Assembly: GCA_019321725.1 (NCBI GenBank)
Contig: CM033119.1
Location: 16,504,694 to 16,568,693, forward strand
Source: Paulownia fortunei
Taxonomy: Eukaryota > Streptophyta > Magnoliopsida > Lamiales > Paulowniaceae
Direction: 5' to 3'
DNA length: 64,000 nucleotides
Position 1 is the first letter of the stretch, and each line of letters begins with the position of its first letter. Under the pieces are notes generated by a model. The model was not told the DNA's origin, ran no database searches, and saw only the letters and a program-made list of their open reading frames with translations. The position numbers and the translations under genes were made by a program. Of this stretch, positions 11,449-23,251 are shown piece by piece.

Positions 11449-13560
11449 TCAATCACTCCAACCCGTTCTCGTCGTTGTTCCATTTGTGTCCTCCTCTTGA
11501 TCTTCCTCTGAATCCGGCTGATCTTGTCTTCGTACTGAGGCCTTGATCCAATCATCAAGACATGCTTGGGCTTCTAAATTTTCGGGAGATAACGTTGAGC
11601 GTTTCTCACTCAATATATTACCTCCCGCACTGAAAACTTGTTCCACTGCAACGGTTGAAGCAGGTGAAGCAAGTATCTCCTTCGCCATTACGGACAAAAT
11701 TGGATACGTTTGCTCCTTTTGCGACCACCATCGCAAAATATCGAACTCTCCATCGTCATCTGTATCATTAAACTCAAATGAAACATTAAAATAACTCTCA
11801 AGTTCTTGGCTAGAACTTGAGGTTCCTCGAGTACGTTTAGTTCGTTCCCTAAGTAAAAGTTGTGTTGCCGTAAGTTTAAAACCACTACTACTACTAGTTT
11901 TATGTATATCAACTTGAGTTGATTGTGGACCATATTTGGAACTGTATTCATTATAAAATTCATTTAAAAGTGTTCTAATTTTAAATATAATATTATTAAT
12001 ATCTATAGTATAATCATTTTCATTACGTATTAAAGCATTGTAATAAATTAATAACAAGTCTTGTAAACCATCTAATTTAAGTCTAGGATCAAAAACAACA
12101 GCAATTAAATTAATATCTGGAATTTCATAAAAATATTTTTTCCATTTCAACTGCATTGATAAAGTACAATTTACTAAATTTTCATCTTGGGAGTTAATAT
12201 TTTCATGTAAAACTGATGCAATATTACAACAATTTAATAATACTAAATGAGAAGTTGGGGAATAAACACTAGATAATTGTAAACTAGCATCATTAAATAT
12301 TTTTAAAATATTACAAATTCTTTCACATACTGTCCAATGATGTGGATATAAATGAAAAGGAGTAGAAATAATTTGTACAAAAAATTGACATAATAAATCT
12401 TTATAGTCGATAGATTCTTCTAATAATCTATATGTTGAATTCCAACGGGTTGAAACATCCCATGGAAATTTTTTAGGCCTTACACCATTAGCCTTGCAAA
12501 ATCTAAACCATTGTTTATTAATATGTGGATGTGTCCATAAATAAGAAAATGCTTGTCTAATTGGTTTAAGTTGATTATCTAAAATTTTTAAGCCATCTTG
12601 TACACATAAATTTAAAATATGACATATACATCTAATATGAAAAAATTTACCACCAATTGATGGTTCACATACAACTTTAAGATCACCAATACTAGCATTA
12701 TTAGCTGCAGTATTGTCAAATGATATTGAAAAAATTTTATTAACTAAATTATATTCTTCTAATATTAAAAATATAATTTGTGAAATATTTGCCGCTGTGT
12801 GTGGACTATCAAAAACTCTAAATGCAAGTAATCTTTTTTGAAGTGTCCAAGAACTATCAATCCAATGACATGTAATACCCATATATGAATGTATTTGCCA
12901 ATGATCACTCCAAATATCACTACATAAAGAAATTTTATTATTTATATTATTTAATAATTCTTTTAACTCTTTTTTAGATTTATTATATAATTTTTTTACA
13001 TAGCGTGTTAGTGTGGTTCGTGGAACACCTTTAGCTGCCGGATTATATGTTGTTTGAATTAATTCATTAAAAAAGAATTTATTTGCAAAACTAAAACTAA
13101 GATGTTCAACAGAAATAAATCTAGCTAAATTTTCTCTACATATAATATCATTATATTTAAATAAAGAAAGATCATTACCTCCACCGGCGCCGGAAGAAGC
13201 GAATGATGGCATTTGAGTTTGGGCACGATCAATGCCAAATTCTACTGAATGCTTCTTCTCCACATGTCTTTTTAAGGATCCATAACCGCCTCCGGATTGA
13301 AATTTGTAAGATTGCGAACAATATTTACACTTCGCTCGCATCTCTCCATTTGGAAGTGTTATTTTATCAAAATATTTAGTAAAAATAGAAGATTTGAGAG
13401 ATGGAATGGATCGAGTGTGAGCATCACTCATTGTTTCTTGAGTAGTATACAAGTGAGTTTGCTCTTCATCACTTAACTCAACTTCACAATCGATGTTGAA
13501 CCTTGGTTGCTCGTCGGTTGCGGGCATCTTTCCCTTACCTCTATTGCTTGAACCGGCCAT
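11449..13560 (-). CDS. hAT-family transposase (BED zinc finger, 703 aa)
   Basis: Intronless 703-residue ORF. An N-terminal BED-type zinc finger covers about residues 55-105, with Cys78, Cys81, His99 and His104. The RNase-H-like catalytic core follows: Asp215 in LCSDIWSDHW, Asp282 in SISFDNTAANN, a CxxH motif at Cys311-His314, and Glu640 in VEQVFSAGG inside the C-terminal hAT dimerization region (about 584-672, with LESYF, DILRWW and ILASPAS). All three expected catalytic acids are present, with no stops or frameshifts. The family (RICESLEEPER/DAYSLEEPER-like and Ac-like) moves DNA by cut and paste and leaves 8 bp target duplications, as seen here. The C-terminal tail is acidic. Domestication is unlikely because the ORF still sits between matched terminal repeats and target duplications. 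Confidence 0.95.
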   Translation of the reverse strand: MAGSSNRGKGKMPATDEQPRFNIDCEVELSDEEQTHLYTTQETMSDAHTRSIPSLKSSIFTKYFDKITLPNGEMRAKCKYCSQSYKFQSGGGYGSLKRHVEKKHSVEFGIDRAQTQMPSFASSGAGGGNDLSLFKYNDIICRENLARFISVEHLSFSFANKFFFNELIQTTYNPAAKGVPRTTLTRYVKKLYNKSKKELKELLNNINNKISLCSDIWSDHWQIHSYMGITCHWIDSSWTLQKRLLAFRVFDSPHTAANISQIIFLILEEYNLVNKIFSISFDNTAANNASIGDLKVVCEPSIGGKFFHIRCICHILNLCVQDGLKILDNQLKPIRQAFSYLWTHPHINKQWFRFCKANGVRPKKFPWDVSTRWNSTYRLLEESIDYKDLLCQFFVQIISTPFHLYPHHWTVCERICNILKIFNDASLQLSSVYSPTSHLVLLNCCNIASVLHENINSQDENLVNCTLSMQLKWKKYFYEIPDINLIAVVFDPRLKLDGLQDLLLIYYNALIRNENDYTIDINNIIFKIRTLLNEFYNEYSSKYGPQSTQVDIHKTSSSSGFKLTATQLLLRERTKRTRGTSSSSQELESYFNVSFEFNDTDDDGEFDILRWWSQKEQTYPILSVMAKEILASPASTVAVEQVFSAGGNILSEKRSTLSPENLEAQACLDDWIKASVRRQDQPDSEEDQEEDTNGTTTRTGWSD

Positions 13561-13773
13561 TTTTTGATAAATGATAAAAAATTTAGTATATAGAATTGAA
13601 TAATAAATAATTAAAGATGAAATAAATGAAATATGAAAAAATTTAATGAAAGAATTAAAATAATATAGAATTGAGAATGAATAATTAAGAGTGAAAATTA
13701 AAAAATTGAGAATTAGATAATTGATAGTTGAGAGTTGAGAGTTGAAGTGTGGAAAAAATGAAGAATTGATGGG

Positions 13774-13781
13774 TATTTATA
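13774..13781 (-). promoter_or_regulatory. TATA box of the hAT transposase
   Basis: Minus-strand TATAAATA in the context CTATAAATACCC, about 214 nt upstream of the transposase ATG. A start near 13745 would give a leader of about 185 nt. It lies between the ORF and the hairpin cluster at 13814-13901. Confidence 0.5.
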
Positions 13782-13813
13782 GAAGAAATTTAAAAAAAAA
13801 AAATTAAAAAAAA

Positions 13814-13901
13814 TCAAACGGTCAAAATTTGACCGTTTGACTTTGGTGGCAACGGTAAAAAATTTGACCGTTGCCACAAGAGAGCCGTTGGCAACGGCTC
13901 T
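13814..13901. repeat. Three consecutive hairpins upstream of the transposase promoter
   Basis: Perfect inverted repeats in series: 13814-13840 (13 bp stem TCAAACGGTCAAA, 1 nt centre), 13846-13877 (11 bp stem GTGGCAACGGT) and 13881-13901 (9 bp stem AGAGCCGTT, 3 nt loop). All three carry the core ACGGT, CCGTT or GCCGTT. A further perfect 19 bp inverted repeat (GTGAACCGCCGGGTCAGCC) lies at 13928-13946 and 13975-13993. Confidence 0.75.
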
Positions 13902-14154
13902 GTCATTTTTTTTTTTTTTTTTTTTTCGTGAACCGCCGGGTCAGCCCGGCGGGCCGACCCGGACTGAACCGCCCGGCTGACCCGGCGGTTCACGGGTCCA
14001 AATTTTTCGGACCCATAACCGGCCCGTGAATCCACGGGCCGGTTACGGGTCCGCGGGTCGGACCCGTGATCAACGAGTCAAAACCCGTTGACCATGGGTC
14101 AGCCACGGGTCGAGTCCGGTTTGGACCCGGCCCGTGGTCAGGTCTAAATCCAGC

Positions 14155-17100
14155 CCAATTAGCTTTAATTAATTGAATTTGAAATTAAATCGGTCGAGAA
14201 CGGTTCAAAAATATTTTTTTTCTCTTTATTTTTTGAGGAATTTTTTATTTAACAATAAATAATCTAATGAAAGAGTCTTTAGAAAAACATTTAGAATCAA
14301 ATACTCGAGAATTGCAATATCATAATTTGGAGTAAACGCATCAATAAGTTTATTTTATAATCGATTATATTTTTGGAAATATATAACTGGAAAATAAGTT
14401 TTCAGTGTGAACTGAAAGTGTCTCCAAATTTTATTGCAATTTAAATATCTAACTTTGAATAGGCCAATTTAAGGTGAAGTGTAAACTTATTCAGGCAAAC
14501 TTTGTAAATCCATAGGGATAATTGCATTGGCTTTACTTAGATGATCTAAGTCATGCATATTGCATCAGAGTTTAAAATAACCAATGATTTTTTTGTCAAA
14601 TGTAGGGACATTTGAAACCTAAAATGTTGTTAAATAAATTTTCTAAGTAGTTCTTCTCTTTGGACTTCACTTGAACTAAAATTGAAGTTTCATTATCATC
14701 CTCCATAATATTCCACTCTCCAATAATTCCTTAGTCCTTAAAATTTATAATTTGAAAATTATTTAGGATAGTTCGAAAAGAATTCGATAAGATTTTATTT
14801 ACATAACAACATTTGTCATTGAAATTCGCAACTATCTCATGTTGCAATTTGGTGTCCTATCTTGCATTCTATTTTATAAATTAAACGTAAAGTGTTTATA
14901 ATGCATGAATAGTATATATTAAAGAAAATATTTATATATTTGACATGTAATTGAGAAGTATAGTACGCATCAAATTGAAATAGAGAATTCACCTAATTAG
15001 TATTTTTTTAACAAATCATACATATTTTTTTGTAACAAATTCTATTACATCTTCTATTGTATAGCAAGTGATTATTTGTCATGTTTAAAATTTTATTTAT
15101 AAAATATACACATGATTTCAATTAATATGAATATAACAAATGATACAATCAAATTTGTAATAATAAGATAAGCTTACCCTTTATGTGGGCACCTATTGTT
15201 GATGATATAGGTCTTCGCAAGGAAATATGATTAATCTTTTCCGTAAAGGCATGTTGATAGGCGAGGGGTGTGCATTGAGGATCTTTTATTTCTAGGTTGT
15301 AGAAGTTTCGGTTCCCATACCTTTCCAAAGAGTAAAATTTTCCTATGTAGTGAGTCGTGTAGTGGTCGTGGTGATTATGAAGCAAACAAGAGAAGATACT
15401 ATCCAATAACAAAATGAGATTTTAGATTATGGTTGATCATGATGTGATTTTATAATTTTTTTTATTAATTTTAAATTGAATTGTCACGTGGTTTTACTAA
15501 AAATTAATTTTAAATTATGATTTTATTAAGTAAAATTAAAAGTACGATTTTAAATGGTTGCAAACAGTTTAACGATTTTTTATCAATAAAAAAAAATAAT
15601 TAAACAAAAAAATTAAATTAGTAATAGAAAAAATCATTTCAACATAAGAATAATACCATAGTTTTCATTATGAAAATAATAGCATAATCTTTCTAGTACT
15701 AAAATAGCTATATCGTTGTGTATAACATTCAACTCATTTCATATATTTTATTTATTTATTTATTTTTATTTATATTATATAAACTATAATAGGTACGGTA
15801 GAAAAAATAAAATAAAAAATTTTAAAATTTCAAAATGCAAATAAAATAAAATTTATTTGAATATACAAACATCATTAACACAATTTTTTTTTACTATATA
15901 CACAAAAAAAATACTTATTTTTTTATCTATTAATTTTTAAAAATAAAAATTCATTCATTCATATGTCATAAAATTACAAAGAAAAAGTAAACAATTGAAA
16001 AATAAGTAGAAAAAGAAAACTTTGAAAAAATTAAATAAATCAATACTTCTAAAAGAAAAAAATGTTCATTCCATCACAATTTGAGATAAATGAAAAAATA
16101 AAAAAACTTTATAAAAAATTGATGAACACATAAATAGTTAATTAAATAAAATTTAAATAAATATTACAATTATAAATTAATTGTCAAAACTAAAATTAAT
16201 ATTAATTATTAATAAATTTAAATACATATATAGACGGTGCAATTTAGTTTATTTAAACTCCAAATCGACACCAAATTATATAAAATGGTGTAATTTTAAT
16301 TAAATTTTTAAATTATGATTTATATAATAATTTAATAAAAATGATTTGATACATATGTAAGATCAAATTGAATGATTTTTGAATTTTTATAATCACACGT
16401 ACTTTGTCAAATTTAGTACCCAGGGAAAATATTGTTTATGAATGCATAGATGAGCACCCTTTGTGAACAGGAAACCATTAAAGAACACTAGCTACCCATA
16501 TGAATGGGTGACCAATTATGTGGCCCATGCCCAAGATTCTTGGTAGCCCTCTTCTGGTAAAAAAGGAGAACAACTATTGAGATCATACTCATATGCAATC
16601 ACAGACAGCTGGTGTCACTATCTACTTAAGTTTGTGGTGTATAATGAAGATTTTCCCAAAAAGAACAAAGTGGTAGGCCATTTCAACACCCATAACCCGG
16701 GGGTGGGGGGGGGGGGGGGGGGGTGTGGAAATGGATTTATATGGCCTATTGATGGAAGACATTTGATGTACCACATCACTGACTTGGGCTGCCACTAGAA
16801 TTATTTGAAAAAAGAAAAAAAAAAACATTTTTTACTAATGGCTTTAATTTGGAGGGTTGGAGGTTGGTAGGTACAATAAAGACATGCACATGATTTCACT
16901 GCCCTTAATTGATACAGGTTACAAATAAATGCTATAATTAATAAACATTTTATCATATATTTATATATATATATATAATGGAATGTATTGAATTATATCT
17001 CATTATATATTTAAACATACTAACATATACATATATATAAATATATATAAAATATGTAATAAAATGTATACTCAGTATATATTATTGGATATAAAATCTC

Positions 17101-17288
17101 TTATACAGTGTAACCCATTTACAAAATAAAAATTACATCTATTTTAAAATTTTTAATGCGTGAATTTTGATATTACTAATTATAGAGTCTGTTTGATTTT
17201 ATTTTTAAATTATTAATATATTTTTAATATTTTAAAATTGAAAATATTTTTTCTACAATTAAAAAGTCAACAAACACTAATAATGACT
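14155..17288. other. AT-rich intergenic, no gene seen
   Basis: Long A/T-rich DNA with scattered stops in all frames. Only the poly-G run near 16.7 kb stands out. Confidence 0.5.
16705..16723 (+). repeat. 19-nt poly-G tract
   Basis: Uninterrupted run of 19 G, preceded by CCCGGGGGT. Unusual in this AT-rich DNA. Confidence 0.9.
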
Positions 17289-18890
17289 ACGTTAGATCTT
17301 ACAAGTAATTGGCAATACGTATAAATAAGACTCTATATGTCCCCTAAATATTGTTTATTTGATATAGTACAAAGTTGAATTCTTTCGTTTTGACTAACTT
17401 AATGCATTAATTCTTTGATGATCTTGATATTACTAAATTTTGAAATCTAAGTAGTTTCCATGTTATTTACAATTTTTCAAAGAAAAAAATTAAATTATTT
17501 ATTATTAGAATTAAAATATAATTAAATTGATTGGTTAATAGAATTATCAAAACAATTTTATTTGAGACGAGAGAGTAACAATTTCGATGTTGCGAATTTT
17601 ACGAAAACAATTGCATGTTAAGTAATGAATAGAAAATGTGAGAATTAATTAACTATTAAGTATTAAAATTAAATTAATTTTAATTTTATTTGAACAAACG
17701 AAAAGATTTGAATTGATGAGTACGCAATAAATTAAACTAACACTAATTAAGATTTAAAATCAAATAAAAAATAACTTCTTGTGATTTCAAGATTTGGGTT
17801 CATGATTTTACTTTAATTAGTCAAGTTTGAATATTTAATCACATTAATTTTAATTTATTTTTTTAATTAATAGTCGAGAATCTCTCAATTATTCACTAAC
17901 CTCTCCCAATGTGTAAAGAAAATTTTATTAATTGTTAATCCATAATATTTTTAAGCGAATTAAGAAATCAATAAATTATTAAATTATTAAGTTCTATAAA
18001 TTTCAACCAAAACTGTACAAACCATGCAAATATATTCCTATCTCATATATAATTTAGAATTTTCAACACATAAAATTAAATATTTACATCACCTCCTGAA
18101 TCAGTATAATTAACAATTCATCTAATTAGTAATCAATTAATTGACAGTAATAAAAATCATATAGAAAACTCAATAAAAGAAAATAAACATTCAATTAAAG
18201 TGAAAAAGAAATTCAAATCATCCTAATTAACTTATTTTAAAATTCTAGAAAAGAAAAATTTCTTCAGCAGTGCTGCAACATGAGATTCTGCTCTTTTTAG
18301 CATATTGCAGTCAATTTTTTATCATCTTCTTGGACGAACTGACTTTTAATGTCCTAATATGAATTATAAATCTATCTATTGATTTTCTATAATCACTTGA
18401 ATCAGCTCAATATCAAAATTATGGAAATAATTATGTTAAAAATACACATCTAAAATTTTCAACCCAATCGACTGAATTGGGACGAGCAGTTAACATGAAA
18501 GTTGTAAACCCTATCTCTTAGGTATCTAATGGATTATGAGTTAAGCGAATAGAACTTTTGAATAAATAGTTATTCTCAAATTACAAAATATTAACTGAGC
18601 AGTACTGCAGTGTGAATTTTCATATTTTTAATCAAATTTTTATTTCTTTTTTATTTTATTTCTCCTTTTGTCATTACTTACTATTATTATAATATTACAA
18701 ATTATATGCATAAAAATACATAAATACTTAAAAATAAATTAAATATTAAGCAAAATGCATCCAAATGATTGATATAAAACCAACTCAACATAAAATAAAA
18801 TTGAATCTTACATGAAAGGAAAGAAAATGTAGTAATGTTACTTTTCATTAGCTAGAGTGCAATAGTGAATCTGAATGATAATAGTGGGCT
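17289..18890. repeat. Segmental duplication, copy 1, with a 1.2 kb LTR-like insert
   Basis: 17289-17587 and 18790-18890 match 25890-26182 and 26188-26275 in order and orientation (shared ttggttaatagaatta, catgaaaggaaagaaaa, taatgttacttttcatta). In copy 1 about 1.2 kb separates the two halves; in copy 2 they are joined. Confidence 0.75.
17588..18791. mobile_element. Candidate solo LTR (about 1.2 kb) inside segmental copy 1
   Basis: Starts TGTTGCGAATTTTACG and ends CAACTCAACA, so the termini are TGTTG...CAACA, as in LTRs. The style of the 5' end resembles Ty3/Gypsy LTRs of dicots. It is absent from segmental copy 2, which shows it is an insertion or that copy 2 lost it. A 5 bp target duplication could not be seen (TTCGA against TAAAA), so this stays tentative. 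Confidence 0.45.
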
Positions 18891-21710
18891 TGGAGGGAGC
18901 AGTGGTACCATTGTAATTCAATGACTCACAAACCCATTAATAGAATAATACACAAGTCACGATGTTTATCTATTTTGATAGTAGTAAACTTTATTTAGAA
19001 ATATAATCTGATTCATAATTATTGAATATACTTAATTTTTTCTTCATGTACTAAATGATGAAATTGATTATTCTTTTTAAAAAATAAGGGTAACATAAAA
19101 CTTTTAATTACTAGATAGTGAAATTAAGAAAGAATCTTATGAGATATTGATCATGAAGTTGTGGACTTGGAGGGAGTAACAAAGCTTATGGGATCTTGGT
19201 GTAGTTTAAGCACAATGATACTATTCCTATCAAGAGATTTTTCTATTTTTCCCTTAATGCAATGCTTGGACCTTGAATTTTTCTAAAAATTGTCAAAAAG
19301 AATGTAAATTGTAAATTTAAAATGAGAAAAATACTTTTACTATTAAAATTCAAAATTCGAACATAATTATCTTGATAGTGAAAGATAGTCAAAACCACAC
19401 ATACAACAATTGAGAAATATGATGCGCTTGTCTACACAACATAATATCAAAATTTCTTGATTTTTTAAAAATAATTCGAATAAAACACAATATTTTCATA
19501 AAATACTAAAATTTCATATATATATCTTTCATACCTCAGCATACCATTGTAAATAGCTGAAAGGAAATATATTTATCCACCAATAACATATTCAAAATCT
19601 CCAAAAAAATTTCTTCTCTCCAATGCTTCATAAGGATGACCCCACACCAATATTGTATGAATGGCCATCATAGTGTAAAGCTTCAATGTTATCGACACTC
19701 GATATACTCGATATACATTACTCGATATAGATCACTCGATGTAGTATATCTTATATCCTTTAAATACGATTAGTTAACTCTAGATATGGTAAGTTAAAAG
19801 CTTAATTAAAATTTTCAAATTTATGCAATTATTAACTTTTACAAAAAAAGGGCAATTCTGAAAAAAATATATTAACTTTCTTTCTTTTATTTCCTAAAAA
19901 ATGTAAACTCAAACACTCTTTGAATATAGGAAGCAGCAAATAACAGAACTCATGGAATCGGTAATTATTAACAAAATTAAATGAAAAAATATATTAATAT
20001 AAGGTGAATATTAAGTTTTCCAACGTAAGGCCATTTTTCATGTGCTTCCAACATATATTGGGTGTTCCACAGTCTCTTTTATGTAAGAATAAAAAATAAT
20101 ATGATTGGTCAATGAGAAAGTACTAAAATAAAATTGAGAAAAATATATTTGTTTGGTCAATGTATAAATTCATTTAAAATAAACAAGATGTTAATAAAAA
20201 AAAAAAGCAAAAGAAATTAAATGAGTGAGAGAATTAATATTGAGTACTATGATAGGATAAAAGATTTTAGAGTCACAACGTACAATAATTCTCAAATGTA
20301 TCTGAAATTAGAAGATTTTGAAATTCTTTATCATAAAATCATCATGTGAAAATTTTGACAGAATTTCCCTTTTATTCAACTCTTTAACTAAAAGAATTAA
20401 TATTCGTTAAGCCAAAAAAAAAAAAAAAGCATAGTTCTAACATATATATGCGTGAAACACGTATTTAAATATTCTAAAACAAAAAAAAAAGTGTAGACGA
20501 ATTTGCTGCCATTATTTTAAAAATAGATCGACTACATAATCAAATTCAAGATCAAGATAAATTGTTTGGAGTACGTATTTATCGAGTCGAAAAACATCAC
20601 GCCATTAAATAGAGAAGCGCGCATTCGCGCTGCAAGAGAGCCTTTAGAAAATTTGGAGACTTTAGTGAATTTCTCTAAAAGCTCTCTGGCACCACAATGC
20701 GGGACATCTAAAGCAAATGTTGTTAGGAAAGAAATAGTGAAAGGATTATTATATGAAACATATTTGATATAATTTGAGGCATGAATACATTTTTCTTAAA
20801 GTGATAAATGCCCCACTATAATTTGTTGACGTGTTGAATAATAATTCAATTTCTAAAATACAACAAGTCACTTGAAGTATGCGAATAGCAATTTCGAAAA
20901 CTTCCCACAAAAATCGAAAAGAAAAAGAACATTTAAAGTTATGTGAATATTTGGAGATGAAAAGTTAGTAATATATTCCCTTTGGCCTTGATTATTTATA
21001 AATAATTTACACTATTTCCTGAATCCGTGCCATGTTTGAATTAAAAATTATTTTTCAAACTGCAATATTCTAAAATTAAACTGACAACTATTCAGAATTT
21101 TTTAGAAAATTTATAGAGTTGCAACCTTTCAGTTTTACCAGAAAATTTAAAATATTTCAATTAATTTCTAAGAAAAGAAATTAAATTCAAAATAAAAATA
21201 AACAATCTATATTATTTATTATCTTGAATACAAGTGCCAAGTGCATTTATATTATATATAAATATTTATAATTTAATTCCCTCCATTTTTCCCTCCAATT
21301 TCCATTTTAAACATATAGAATCAGTCTCTTTATAAAAAGTACTAAACTTTTTTTTCTTTTGTTAACGTGGGGCAAGAGATATGTCTTTTCCTATTACAAG
21401 TTATTTCTAACAAATATTGTAAGACTTTTGAAGCAAGCGTTTGCAAGACTTCTCAAATACACTCATAGCATTGATCTTGAATTTGATTTTGTAGTTGATG
21501 TATTTCTACATTAATTGCAGTAATTGCAGAAAGCCTGTTTGCAGCAACAGGATTCATAGTTATATATATGTGATAGTAACATTTTTTTTCTTTTATCTGT
21601 TTGATGAAGTGAAGATGGAGCGGAGCATCCATTTATGTAGAGTGGTGGAGGATGAATTTGCGTGACTGTGGAGTGGTAGAGACGTACAAATTTGCATATG
21701 AGAGAAAGGA
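18891..21710. other. AT-rich intergenic with one unrecognised coding-like scrap
   Basis: 19690-19745 has short ctcgatata repeats. At 20490-20610 a frame reads DEFAAIILKIDRLHN...GVRIYRVEKHH before a stop, with protein-like composition but no family I recognise. At 20635-20690 AGAGAGCCTTTAGA pairs imperfectly with TCTAAAAGCTCTCT, a stem of about 19 bp. Confidence 0.3.
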
Positions 21711-22160
21711 GAGAAGAAATGATTGAATATGATGAAAATGAAGAAATTTTGGAAGTCTATTTATAATTGTTGAAAGATTGTTCCAATAGACACAATCTTT
21801 GCAAAATGCAGTGGGTGGACAAATACTTGAAACTTACTGAATGACCATGTCTGTTTAGTGTTGATTAGACAGACGCCACTATCTAATAGACGTTATTTGG
21901 CACTGATTAGACATCTACTCACCTCATTAGCTAATGAAGAGAAGAAAGGATTAAATGGGATGAAAATAAAGAAATCCGGGGTTCATTAATATTGTTGAAA
22001 GATTGTGGAAAGTAAACATAACCTTTGAAAAATATGGTGATTGGATAGATACTTGACGTTTATTGAATGACTAAGTTTGTTCAGCGTTGACTGGCAGACG
22101 CCACTGCCCAATAGGTGTTATGTGGCACTGACTAGATGTTCGTTTGCCTTGTCAATTGAT
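21711..22160. repeat. 228 bp tandem duplication
   Basis: Copy A 21711-21938 and copy B 21939-22160 abut and share landmarks: gagaagaaa, attgttgaaagattgt, cagacgccact and tggcactga. Roughly 80% alike by eye. No ORF; flanked by AT-rich DNA. Confidence 0.75.
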
Positions 22161-22598
22161 TTCGTACAATCCTATGTACTATCTTCTAAATTAGTCCACT
22201 TGTCGCATTTAGATTAGAAAGAAAATAACTAAAAAATTAATAAAAATTTTAATTTCTTTTATCTAAAAAAATTATACCAAATGGATCCAAAGCGAAGTAT
22301 CCAACTTGAGCTAATTAAAGTGGACATATTTTAGTATATTTTCCAACGTGAGATGATAACTCTTTACCTTTTCATCTTTCCATATTTCAACAATTAATAC
22401 TTTTAAATTGCTTATTTTATGCATTAGTTTTTCATTCATCCAAAATTAATTTTAAAAAATTAAATATATCAAACTCATCTAACATGGCGTAAATTATATT
22501 TAAACAAATTATTTTTATTTTTATTAAATAGAACCACTTAAAATATTGATCAAAATTAAGTCAAAACTCAATTTTCCCTAACCAATTTCCAACAAGTC

Positions 22599-22741
22599 TT
22601 TGATACCAGCATGCCTGAGAGGAACTTGGTTTCATGGAAGGCAATGATTTTAGCTTACGCGTTAAAAATGGGGTTTGTGGTGAGGTTTTGAAGCTCATGT
22701 ATGGAATGCAAGCTGAGGGCATTGAGGTGGATGATTACTTC
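22599..22741 (+). pseudogene. PPR protein pseudogene fragment
   Basis: Reads FDTSMPERNLVSWKAMILAY in one frame, then KNGVCGEVLKLMYGMQAEGI in the next, so a frameshift separates two adjoining parts of one pentatricopeptide repeat pair. MPERNLVSWNAMI followed by a G-x-x-x-E-A-L-x-L-x-x-x-M-Q repeat is characteristic of plant PLS-class PPR proteins. No start, no flanking repeats and several stops downstream; a short dead copy, perhaps retro- or transposon-derived. Confidence 0.7.
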
Positions 22742-23251
22742 CTGTGGAGATTTTAAGTGGGATAAAAATTCTTATCATAGAATTGTCAGCAGTCTTAAAG
22801 TTCTTACAAGAACCCAAATACGATTTTAGATGGCGCTACAGATTTCGAAGGGGATTCTGCAATTCTGATTAAAATCTTCACTGCATGCCCTGGTTATGAC
22901 ATAAGACCAAGCACTCATATCTTTAGCTGATGGAAGCTGAAGATTTTGATAGCGATATGGCTAAATTTCCTGCTGAATTACTGCCGTGATCTAAGATTTA
23001 AAGAACAAGAAAATCAGGGAAATGAAAATCAATGGCTTAGCAGCTTTTTGACCTTGGAGTTTGTTCAGCTCAATTTATATCCGAAATCTGGCCTCAGTGG
23101 AAATATATATATAAAACATCACCTGTGGAAGTTTGTGAAGTAATATAAAGGTGTTGGAGATACTGCACCTAGTGATGTTCGATGCAAATTAAATATACAT
23201 TTCACCACAAATTCATATATAAATATACATGTTGAAAATTAAATTTGATTT

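Larger units (their letters stand above)
10806..14146 (-). mobile_element. Complete hAT transposon, 3,341 bp
   Basis: Both ends carry the perfect 15 bp inverted repeat TAGACCTGACCACGG (10806-10820 and, reversed, 14132-14146). Flanking 8 bp target duplications are TATCCAGC (10798-10805) and AATCCAGC (14147-14154), matching at 7 of 8 bases. The subterminal 150-250 bp at both ends are GC-rich with many CCGG/GGGTC motifs, unlike the AT-rich interior and surroundings; such regions are usual transposase-binding zones. A single uninterrupted transposase ORF occupies 11449-13560 on the minus strand. The one target-site mismatch suggests an insertion that is not brand new, but the intact ORF and perfect terminal repeats leave open that it is autonomous. 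Confidence 0.93.

Noticed and set aside
13814..14035. Minus-strand 73-codon frame upstream of the hAT transposase
   Set aside because: It lies wholly in the GC-rich subterminal and hairpin zone of the transposon, and its composition is explained by those repeats.
16577..16828. Overlapping short frames on both strands around the poly-G run
   Set aside because: Opened by the homopolymer (poly-Gly and poly-Pro); no recognisable protein.
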